Source: Acidobacteriota bacterium (GTDB taxonomy: Bacteria > Acidobacteriota > Vicinamibacteria > Vicinamibacterales > UBA8438). From it: 5,916 nucleotides of DNA. Where the stretch lies: positions 1-5,916 of the forward strand of contig SXOW01000053.1 of NCBI GenBank assembly GCA_005778315.1. The letters are read 5' to 3'. The translations under genes were made by a program, and so were the position numbers. This document shows, piece after piece, positions 1-5,556 of this stretch. Numbering within the stretch: the first letter of the stretch is position 1; every line of letters starts with the position of its first letter. The notes under the pieces are model-generated. The model was not told the origin of the DNA. It did not search any database and saw only the letters and a program-made list of their open reading frames with translations.

Positions 1-2353
1 CGCCGGCGGGATGGGCGAAGTCTACCGAGCCCGGGATACGAGGCTGGGCCGCCTAGTGGCGCTCAAGTTCATTGATCCAGCCCACGACCGAGATGTGGAC
101 CGTCGGGAACGACTGCTCAAGGAAGCCCGGGCGGTAGCCATGTTGCGGTCACCCGCCGTCGCCACCACCTACGACATTGGTGAAGAGAACGGCACCCTCT
201 TCATCGTCATGGAGTTGGTGGAAGGCGAGACGCTCGCGGAACGGCTGAAACGCGGGCCACTGACCGTGCGCCAGACGCTCAACCTGACACTGCAGGTGGG
301 CGACGCGCTCGACGAGGCCCATGGACATGGCATCGTGCACCGGGACATCAAGACGGCGAACCTGGTGATGGACGATCACGGCCGAGTCAAGGTGCTCGAT
401 TTCGGCCTCGCCAAGTTCACGGGGCCGGAAGCGGATCGTGACGCGGCGCAGACCATGGCGCAGACCACGCTCGGCCTGATCGTGGGCACGGTGTCGTACA
501 TGTCTCCAGAGCAGGCGCTGGGTCGAACCGTCGACACCCGCTCCGACCTCTTCTCACTTGGTGTCGTTGTCTACGAATCGCTGGCTGGACGGCTCCCCTT
601 CGAGGGCGACACCGCCACGGCCTTCGTAGATTCACTGGTCCACGCCGAGCCTCCCCCGCTGGCGCGGCTGAACTATGACGTCCCGCCGCGTTTGGAAGAT
701 ACGGTGCGGAAGCTGCTGCAGAAGCAGCCTGACGCACGCTACCAGTCAGCCCGCGAACTGCTCGTCGACCTCCGTTCGCTCAAAGCAGAGCTCGGTCGGC
801 GCCGGTCCGACAGCACCACCGTGTCCGCCTCGGGGCTCGCGGTCGGCGCTCGTCCTCCCGCGCCCCCGACGCCGACCAATGCCGTCGCGGTGATCCCATT
901 CGCCAACATCACCCGCGAACCCTCTGACGACTGGATCGGGTCCGGCATTGCAGAAACGGTCAGCGCAGACCTGAAGAGCATCAAGGAACTGACGTTGATC
1001 GGACGCGAACGCGTGTTCGACGCGTTGCGCATTCTCGGGGCCGGTAGCGGGAGCGGGCTCGAAGAGCGGGTCACCATCGAGGTGGGACGGCAGCTCCGGG
1101 CGACCTGGCTGGTGACCGGCGGCTATCAGCGGCTGGGAGACCTCATCCGTATTACCGCGCGATTCGTCGAGGTCGAATCCGGGACGGTCACCCGGACCGT
1201 CAAGATCGACGGCGCGATCGGCGATATCTTCAGCCTGCAGGACCAGATCGTGTATGAGCTGAGCCAGGGGATGCAGTTGCATCTCCGCCAGAGCGAGATG
1301 GCCGCGATCGAGCGCCGGGAAACAGCGTCCGTGGAGGCCTACGAAAATCGCTCCCGCGCCATGATGAAGATCATGGAGGGCAGCCCCCAGGCGCTCGACC
1401 ACGCGATTGTGCTGCTGGAGCAGGCCACCATCCAGGACCCCGAGTACGCGGCGGCGTGGGCCGCGCTCGCCCTCGCGTACGACTTCAAGGGGTCTTTCAC
1501 CAGCGTGCGGGAACTTTCGGAGAAAGCGGTGTCCGTGGGACGGCGCGCCATTCAACTGGACCCCACGTTGGCCGACGCCCATCGGTGGCTTGGGTCGGCC
1601 CTGCTGTCGCTTGGACGATTCGACGAGGCGATCGCCGCCATTCGTAAAGCGGTCCGTTTGGAGCCGGGCGACGCGGGGGCCCACCAGTCGCTAGCCCGCG
1701 CCCATTGGATTGGCCGCGGAGACATTGAGGCGGGAACGATCGAATTGGAACGCGCGATCGCGATCAATCCGGACCTGGGATACGCCCATCTGCAGTTGGG
1801 TCTGCTCTATGCGCTGCAGGGGAACTATCTCCAGGCGGAACGCTCCTGCAAGGTCGCCGTCGATTTGCAGGAACGGTTCGTGTCTGGCAAAGAAGGGCTT
1901 CGGATCGTCGGAGCCCATACGCGGCTGGGGTATGTGTACTACCTGCAAGGCCGACCCCTGGAGGCCATCCCGCTCTATGAGCACGAGTTCGCCGCGCTCA
2001 CGTCCTCAGATCACGCGCTGAAGGAACGTAGTCTCATCGAACTGCAGGTCAAATTGTCGGCGGCCTATCAGCGCCTGAACCAGCGCGCCGACGCAGACCG
2101 CTACTTCGAGGCCGCAGTGGCCGGCTTCGAGCGGCGTCTGGCGCGCGGCGCCGACGACCCGTCGACGAAGTACTACATCGCCACGCTCTATGGAATTCAC
2201 GGCGACGTTGAGCGGGCGGTCCGCTATCTACGGGAGTCAATCGAGGCCATGCCGGCGTTGAACCGCGCGCGAGCCACGTCCGACCCCGACTTTGACCCGA
2301 TTCGCGCCGACCCGGCGTTCACTGCGGCGTTGGCCGTTCCATCAGACGCCTAG
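1..2353 (+). CDS. Ser/Thr protein kinase with TolB-like and TPR domains (5' partial)
   Basis: Hanks-type (eukaryote-like) kinase that would phosphorylate Ser/Thr on partner proteins. The gene enters from the left edge: codons before the first in-window ATG (position 11) read A-G-G-M-G-E-V-Y, the end of the glycine-rich ATP loop, so that ATG is internal and the true start lies upstream. Numbering from that Met, the catalytic set is visible: VALK Lys19, alpha-C Glu38, HRDIKTAN with Asp112 and Asn117, DFG Asp130, and the SPE version of the APE motif after GTVSYM. A Pro/Ser-rich linker (about 265-290) leads to a TolB/CadC-like domain (about 291-420, beginning AVAVIPFANI), then several tetratricopeptide repeats to the C-terminus (about 440-775), a likely docking surface. 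I see no hydrophobic stretch long enough for a membrane helix between kinase and TPRs, so this copy looks cytosolic. It ends with TAG. The substrate is unknown; the family call is secure. Confidence 0.93.
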   Translation, partial: AGGMGEVYRARDTRLGRLVALKFIDPAHDRDVDRRERLLKEARAVAMLRSPAVATTYDIGEENGTLFIVMELVEGETLAERLKRGPLTVRQTLNLTLQVGDALDEAHGHGIVHRDIKTANLVMDDHGRVKVLDFGLAKFTGPEADRDAAQTMAQTTLGLIVGTVSYMSPEQALGRTVDTRSDLFSLGVVVYESLAGRLPFEGDTATAFVDSLVHAEPPPLARLNYDVPPRLEDTVRKLLQKQPDARYQSARELLVDLRSLKAELGRRRSDSTTVSASGLAVGARPPAPPTPTNAVAVIPFANITREPSDDWIGSGIAETVSADLKSIKELTLIGRERVFDALRILGAGSGSGLEERVTIEVGRQLRATWLVTGGYQRLGDLIRITARFVEVESGTVTRTVKIDGAIGDIFSLQDQIVYELSQGMQLHLRQSEMAAIERRETASVEAYENRSRAMMKIMEGSPQALDHAIVLLEQATIQDPEYAAAWAALALAYDFKGSFTSVRELSEKAVSVGRRAIQLDPTLADAHRWLGSALLSLGRFDEAIAAIRKAVRLEPGDAGAHQSLARAHWIGRGDIEAGTIELERAIAINPDLGYAHLQLGLLYALQGNYLQAERSCKVAVDLQERFVSGKEGLRIVGAHTRLGYVYYLQGRPLEAIPLYEHEFAALTSSDHALKERSLIELQVKLSAAYQRLNQRADADRYFEAAVAGFERRLARGADDPSTKYYIATLYGIHGDVERAVRYLRESIEAMPALNRARATSDPDFDPIRADPAFTAALAVPSDA

Positions 2354-2414
2354 CTGAAGTCCGATACCGCACGTCGCTCGTGATAATCTGTGGGTGCGGA
2401 TTGTCGCGAGATTT

Positions 2415-2420
2415 GGAAGG
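2415..2420 (+). promoter_or_regulatory. Shine-Dalgarno of tatA
   Basis: GGAAGG lies 7 nt before the ATG at 2428. It selects that ATG over the in-frame upstream GTG at 2380, which would add a 16-residue Cys-containing leader not typical of TatA. Confidence 0.7.
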
Positions 2421-2427
2421 TGTGTTC

Positions 2428-2613
2428 ATGCAGCAGCCAGTGATCTTCGCGCTCCTGGGCCCGATCGGGATCTGGGAACTGGTCATCATCCTCTTGATCC
2501 TCATGCTCATCTTTGGCGCCAACCGGCTGTCCGGCCTGGGCAAGGGCATGGGGCAGGCGATCCGGGGATTCAAGGACGAGATGGGCCCTGGCAAGGACAA
2601 GGACGACAACTGA
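2428..2613 (+). CDS. tatA: Sec-independent (twin-arginine) translocase subunit TatA/TatE family
   Basis: Small inner-membrane protein of 61 residues that would oligomerise with TatC to pass folded proteins across the cytoplasmic membrane. The layout is classic: a short N-terminus, one membrane helix (about residues 9-29, IWELVIILLILMLIFG) with Glu17 as the polar residue early in the helix, an FGANRL hinge (Phe29-Gly30), an amphipathic helix (LGKGMGQAIRGFKDEM) and a charged Lys/Asp tail. It is at the short end of the TatA range. TatA and TatB cannot always be told apart by sequence, but the short tail favours TatA/E. No tatC or tatB is in the window, so it appears to be a stand-alone gene. It starts 74 nt after the kinase stop on the same strand and is followed by an intrinsic terminator. 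The stop is TGA, showing that TGA is a normal stop codon in this genome. Confidence 0.9.
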   Translation: MQQPVIFALLGPIGIWELVIILLILMLIFGANRLSGLGKGMGQAIRGFKDEMGPGKDKDDN

Positions 2614-2641
2614 CCGGCTCCACACGCCCGCCTTACACAAG

Positions 2642-2681
2642 AAAAAAGGACCGGAATCCGCGGTGCGGGCGCCGGTCCTTT
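2642..2681. terminator. Bidirectional intrinsic terminator between tatA and the peroxiredoxin gene
   Basis: A 10-bp perfect stem pairs AAAGGACCGG (2645-2654) with CCGGTCCTTT (2672-2681), and a second small hairpin (CCGC/GCGG, 2658-2668) sits inside the loop. Read on the minus strand it runs into six T residues (complement of 2642-2647), a strong terminator 36 nt after the peroxiredoxin stop. Read on the plus strand it ends in CTTTGTTTG, a weaker tail 31 nt after the tatA stop. It serves the two convergent genes. Confidence 0.85.
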
Positions 2682-2716
2682 GTTTGTGCCTGTCTTCCCT
2701 CTAACGCCCGGTGGCG

Positions 2717-3247
2717 CTAGTCCAGCCCGAGCGACGCCATGTGCGCCACGAGGTCCTGCCCTGCCGTCGCCGGATTGACCTCTTTATCGATCTTGAGGAT
2801 CTTGCCGTCGCCGCCGATGATGAAGGTCCACCGGAAGGGGAATGCCCGCTCCGCCGTCACGACACCGTACGCTTCCGCAATCTCCTTGGTCGGATTGCTG
2901 AGCAGCGGAAAGTCAGAGTCGAGCGACTCCGCGAACTCTTTGTTTGTCTCAGGATCATCGACACTGATCATGAAATACTTCATGTCGATTTGACTCAACG
3001 CATCGCTGGATTCACGCAGCGACTTGCATTGGGCCGTTCAACCGCCGGTAAACGCCTTGGGAAACCAGGCCAGCACCACCGGCGTACCCGCATAGTCAGA
3101 CAGACTATGCGTCTTGCCGTCGGTACCCGGGAGACTGAATGCCGGCGCCATATCGCCGACCTTGAGTTCCTGAGCCTGAGCTCCCCCGGCGCCAACCACA
3201 GCCACGGCCATGACGACCATGACGCAGCATGCGACGAGCATTCTCAT
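2717..3247 (-). CDS. Exported selenocysteine-containing peroxiredoxin (AhpC/TSA, Bcp/PrxQ-like), TGA read as Sec at residue 70
   Basis: Thiol (here selenol) peroxidase reducing hydrogen peroxide or organic hydroperoxides. From the ATG at 3247 the protein has 176 residues. Residues 1-25 look like a Sec signal peptide (hydrophobic MVVMAVAVVGAGG core, AQA cleavage site before Gln26), so it should act outside the cytoplasm. The thioredoxin fold begins VGDMAPAFSLPGTDGK, followed by VVLAWFPKAFTGG. An in-frame TGA (3038-3040) then occupies the peroxidatic position of PxxxTxxC: Pro63, Thr67, Sec70. The same frame continues TAQCKSLRES, then KYFMISVDDPETN, SNPTKEIAEAYGV and FRWTFIIGGDGKI (Arg139, the conserved active-site Arg), ending in TAG. 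Cys74 is the only other cysteine in the mature part and could form a selenenylsulfide with Sec70 (UxxxC; E. coli Bcp has CxxxxC). A SECIS-like hairpin follows the TGA. The alternative is a pseudogene or a sequencing error at one base. Peroxiredoxin identity is near certain; Sec decoding is a strong inference. Confidence 0.88.
2996..3031 (-). promoter_or_regulatory. Candidate bacterial SECIS element (selenocysteine insertion hairpin)
   Basis: On the minus strand, 6 nt after the TGA, CAATGC (3031-3026) pairs with GCGTTG (3001-2996) with one G-U pair. An AA bulge (3025-3024) follows, then GTCGCTG (3023-3017) pairs with CAGCGAT (3008-3002), closing an 8-nt apical loop CGTGAATC (3016-3009). The total is 13 bp. 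The loop starts 21 nt after the UGA and has G in its second position followed by U, which fits the known bacterial SECIS layout (loop roughly 16-37 nt from the UGA, a G among its first two bases). It would recruit SelB with Sec-tRNA. Pairing was done by eye, without a folding energy. Confidence 0.78.
3038..3040 (-). other. In-frame TGA, predicted selenocysteine codon
   Basis: TCA on the plus strand is TGA in the peroxiredoxin frame. It replaces the catalytic Cys codon of the family and is the only stop between the start at 3247 and the TAG at 2717. Both flanking pieces are in the same frame, so no indel is needed to join them. Confidence 0.85.
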
Positions 3248-3255
3248 TGAGTCCA

Positions 3256-3261
3256 CTCCTT
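3256..3261 (-). promoter_or_regulatory. Shine-Dalgarno of the peroxiredoxin gene
   Basis: AAGGAG (minus strand) is separated by 8 nt from the ATG at 3247. It overlaps the alternative GTG start at 3256, which would leave no room for a ribosome site, so the ATG at 3247 is preferred. Confidence 0.75.
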
Positions 3262-3270
3262 GGGTGACGC

Positions 3271-3288
3271 GCGGTCACTCGCGACCGC
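3271..3288. repeat. Inverted repeat in the peroxiredoxin 5' leader
   Basis: GCGGTC (3271-3276) and GACCGC (3283-3288) form a 6-bp stem with a 6-nt loop, between the candidate promoter and the Shine-Dalgarno. It could be a leader hairpin or an operator half-site pair; in GC-rich DNA it could also be chance. Confidence 0.35.
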
Positions 3289-3303
3289 ACGGACAAACGC
3301 CTC

Positions 3304-3333
3304 ACCGTAGCAGACTCGGCCCCAGGTTGGCAA
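3304..3333 (-). promoter_or_regulatory. Possible sigma70-type promoter of the peroxiredoxin gene
   Basis: In the gap between the DUF3179 stop and the peroxiredoxin, the minus strand shows TTGCCA (3333-3328), an 18-nt spacer, then TACGGT (3309-3304) preceded by TG at the extended -10 position. The -10 match is poor (3 of 6), so this is only a candidate. The rest of this 108-nt gap holds a small inverted repeat (3271-3288) and the ribosome binding site. Confidence 0.3.
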
Positions 3334-3355
3334 TTCCAGGGGGGCCAGGGCGGAC

Positions 3356-4849
3356 CTAGTCAAAGACCGTCGTGTCGGGAAACTGCGCATACCATCCGAA
3401 CCAAAAGGCCCGGTGCGCAGGCAGACGCGCCAGTCGCATCGCGGGATCCGTTTCAGACACAAGCGCTTCCTCGGTCACCAGCCAGATCCGCCCCTCCGCG
3501 TCGACGACGCGGTCGTCGTCCAACGCCGCGTCGAACTGTCGCCCCGCGGCATCGTAGATGCGATTCTCGCCAGCCTCGCTGGTCACCACGACAAACGGTT
3601 GCCCGGCGACTTCCTGCTGGAAGATCGGCTCATCCTCGAGGAACTCGGCTGAGATCGCGACGGGATGCCGATCGCCACCTGACGGGTCGTCCAGCAGCAT
3701 GACGACCATCTCCGCCTTGTTGTCGAGGCGATCGTCCCGGGTCGGCACCTGAAACATCAGGCGGTCGTTGTCGAAATAGTCCCGGTAGGCGGCGCCCTCG
3801 GAATAGTCGCGGTCATGACCAGTGCCCAACGACAGCACGACGGTGTCCGGATGCCGCCGCCGCCAACTGCCCCACGTGGTGGTGACCATGGAACGCCGCG
3901 TCAGTTCCAAGCCACTGCCCACCAGGCTACCGATGACCGGAAGTCCTTCCAGCGTGCTCCAGAGGCTCTTCGTCTCTTCATCGAACATCAGTTTGTTCGA
4001 GCGATACAGGAGGCCGCTGGTGCCAAACCGAATATGCCGGCCGTCCAGGACGCTTTCGTACGGGATCACCGTCCCGCAGAGCGTGCAGTAGACGATCGTG
4101 ATGTCGACCCCGCCTACGCTGTCGATCGCCATTTCGTGCCAGGCTAGAATCCGCTTCGGGTACGCACGGGCTTCGCCGGCCACCTCCATCCCGAACACGA
4201 TATCGCCGTCGTCCAGGTAGTCGGCCTCATTGGCCGGGATGTGGTCCGGATACCGCAAGGGGGGAATACCGTTGGGCGGCACGCCACCCCAGTCCACCTC
4301 GTCCAGGCGGATCAGTGATTCGACCCCGTCTGGGAAGAATGGCGCGAACCCGGGGTCTATCTGGCTGTACCACTGTGCTTTGAACGAGCCATACGCCGGA
4401 TGCGGATCGTAGGGCTGCTGCCAGATCCACTGCTGCCATCGAAGGAGGTTGTTGCCAAAACGCTCGCCCGTCTGCTCCTGCAGCAAACTGACCAGTCGCC
4501 GGAATACCTTCACGCTCGGATGTTCGGGCTGTTCGGTCGCCAGGTCTCGGCCGCCACCCGGATCCGTCGGGTCGCCCACGTCTGGGGCCACCATACGTCG
4601 CGCGGCTGGGGGCCGCATGAAACGGAGCATGTCCCACACCATGCCGGCATAGCCGTCCCGCCAGCCAGCCGCGATGGTGTCACGCGCACCCTCCGCGACA
4701 GCGTCATCGACCGCGGTGAGCAGAAAGACCTGTTGCAGATCTGGGTGCGTCGGCGCCTGCCCGCTGGCGACGCCGCGTCCTCCGAGACTGACCGTCACCG
4801 CGAGTGCGACCGGCGCGATGAGCACGGAGAGCGCGGGGGGTAGGCGCAT
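3356..4849 (-). CDS. Secreted DUF3179 domain protein
   Basis: Protein of 497 residues from the ATG at 4849. The frame stays open upstream to 4975, but that part would overlap hpt. The chosen Met begins a plausible signal peptide (MRLPPALSVLIAPVALAVTV, cleavage around residues 31-35), so it should be exported. Residues about 35-200 form an N-terminal region rich in Trp and Tyr (for example LLRWQQWIWQQPYDP). The DUF3179 domain spans about 205-465, with family hallmarks DGDIVFGMEVAGEARAYP, the WHE motif (His238), VYCTLCGT (Cys255, Cys258) and TWGSWRRRHPDT. The invariant His and CxxC suggest a metal or redox site, but the biochemical function of DUF3179 is unknown. No good Shine-Dalgarno precedes the ATG. 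It starts 22 nt after the hpt stop, so it is probably co-transcribed with hpt. No convincing terminator follows it. Confidence 0.85.
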   Translation of the reverse strand: MRLPPALSVLIAPVALAVTVSLGGRGVASGQAPTHPDLQQVFLLTAVDDAVAEGARDTIAAGWRDGYAGMVWDMLRFMRPPAARRMVAPDVGDPTDPGGGRDLATEQPEHPSVKVFRRLVSLLQEQTGERFGNNLLRWQQWIWQQPYDPHPAYGSFKAQWYSQIDPGFAPFFPDGVESLIRLDEVDWGGVPPNGIPPLRYPDHIPANEADYLDDGDIVFGMEVAGEARAYPKRILAWHEMAIDSVGGVDITIVYCTLCGTVIPYESVLDGRHIRFGTSGLLYRSNKLMFDEETKSLWSTLEGLPVIGSLVGSGLELTRRSMVTTTWGSWRRRHPDTVVLSLGTGHDRDYSEGAAYRDYFDNDRLMFQVPTRDDRLDNKAEMVVMLLDDPSGGDRHPVAISAEFLEDEPIFQQEVAGQPFVVVTSEAGENRIYDAAGRQFDAALDDDRVVDAEGRIWLVTEEALVSETDPAMRLARLPAHRAFWFGWYAQFPDTTVFD

Positions 4850-4871
4850 GGTTGCTATGACGCGTCTCGGG

Positions 4872-5447
4872 TCACGAGGGTTGCCCGTCGCCTGGCGTCT
4901 GGCCGCCCGCCGAGCGAGGCCGGACATCCAAGGCCGCCACATAGGGAAGATGCCGGAACTGCTCATCATGGTCAAGGCCGTAGCCCACCACGAACCGATC
5001 CGGAATGGTGAACCCGACGTAGTCCAGGGGTGTGTCCACGGCCCGACGAGACGGCTTGTCCAACAAGGCCACGGTTCGGAGCGACCGTGGTCGCCCCGCC
5101 CGCACGTGGTTCAACAGCCACGCCAACGTGGCGCCGGTGTCGACAATATCCTCCACGAGCAAGACGTCGCGGTTCTGGACGGGTAGCCGCAGTGCGTGGC
5201 GCAACCGGATGATGCCGGATGAGTGTTGGTTCGCGCCATAGCTCGACGCGTCCACAAAATCTATGGTCACCGGGAGCGCTAGCGCGCGAGCCAGATCCGC
5301 CAAGAATATCCACCCACCGGTCAGCACGGCCACCAGGTGCAAGGGCGCATCCTCGGCGTAGTCGCGCCGGATCTCCGCTGCCAATCGCGACACGCCGCCG
5401 GCAATCTGGTTCGCCGTCAGCAGCACCGTCTGAGTCGCCGCATCCAT
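4872..5447 (-). CDS. hpt: Hypoxanthine phosphoribosyltransferase (purine salvage)
   Basis: Cytoplasmic enzyme joining hypoxanthine (and often guanine) to PRPP to give IMP or GMP. From the Met at 5447 it has 191 residues, close to the usual family size. Visible motifs are LTGG (42-45, the PPi-binding loop), the flexible-loop SSYG (68-71), the PRPP-binding VEDIVDTGAT (98-107; acidic pair Glu99-Asp100, catalytic Asp103), LLDKPSRR with the loop Lys, and the C-terminal signature RFVVGYGLDHDEQFRHLPYV. The C-terminus ends in a short Gly/Pro-rich tail. The frame is open to a TTG at 5501 and an ATG at 5486, both poorly supported by ribosome sites. I chose 5447 because MDAATQTVLLTANQI aligns with the usual Hpt N-terminus; this start is uncertain, the function is not. 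The 140 nt upstream (5448-5587) must hold its promoter, but I found no convincing -10/-35 pair. Confidence 0.92.
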   Translation of the reverse strand: MDAATQTVLLTANQIAGGVSRLAAEIRRDYAEDAPLHLVAVLTGGWIFLADLARALALPVTIDFVDASSYGANQHSSGIIRLRHALRLPVQNRDVLLVEDIVDTGATLAWLLNHVRAGRPRSLRTVALLDKPSRRAVDTPLDYVGFTIPDRFVVGYGLDHDEQFRHLPYVAALDVRPRSAGGQTPGDGQPS

Positions 5448-5556
5448 GTCGGCCGATCGTACCAGAGGACCGCGCGTGGCAGCCATCACGTCGCGGCGCA
5501 ACGACTCCGGCCTTGACCGCGGTCATATGCGCCGACTTGGGGCAGGATCAGCTGCG

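Noticed and set aside
746..1684. 312-codon minus-strand open frame inside the kinase gene
   Set aside because: It is a GC-rich shadow of the kinase/TPR coding frame and has no recognisable motifs.
2354..2387. Possible tatA promoter (CTGAAG ... GATAAT)
   Set aside because: GATAAT at 2382-2387 is a fair -10, but the only -35-like hexamer is about 22 nt away and matches at 3 of 6 positions.
3038..3040. TGA explained by a frameshift pseudogene or an altered genetic code
   Set aside because: No frame change is needed, and no other decay is visible in the gene. tatA and hpt end in TGA and Trp is encoded by TGG, so TGA is a normal stop elsewhere.
3220..3247. Lipobox-like LVAC near the N-terminus of the peroxiredoxin
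   Set aside because: The Cys is only the seventh residue, with no hydrophobic region before it. A standard signal peptide with AQA cleavage fits better.
2711..3250. 179-codon plus-strand open frame
   Set aside because: It lies exactly opposite the peroxiredoxin gene, has no recognisable domain, and the minus strand encodes clear family motifs on both sides of the TGA.
3318..3346. GGCCCC/GGGGCC stem after the DUF3179 stop as a terminator
   Set aside because: There is no T-tract on either strand, and it overlaps the candidate peroxiredoxin promoter.
4400..4843. 147-codon plus-strand open frame opposite the DUF3179 gene
   Set aside because: It is antisense to a recognisable coding sequence, with low-complexity Arg-rich content typical of a shadow frame.
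5520..5550. Possible hpt promoter (TTGACG on the minus strand at 5550-5545)
   Set aside because: No acceptable -10 at 16-18 nt; the only AT-rich hexamer (CATATG) is about 25 nt away.
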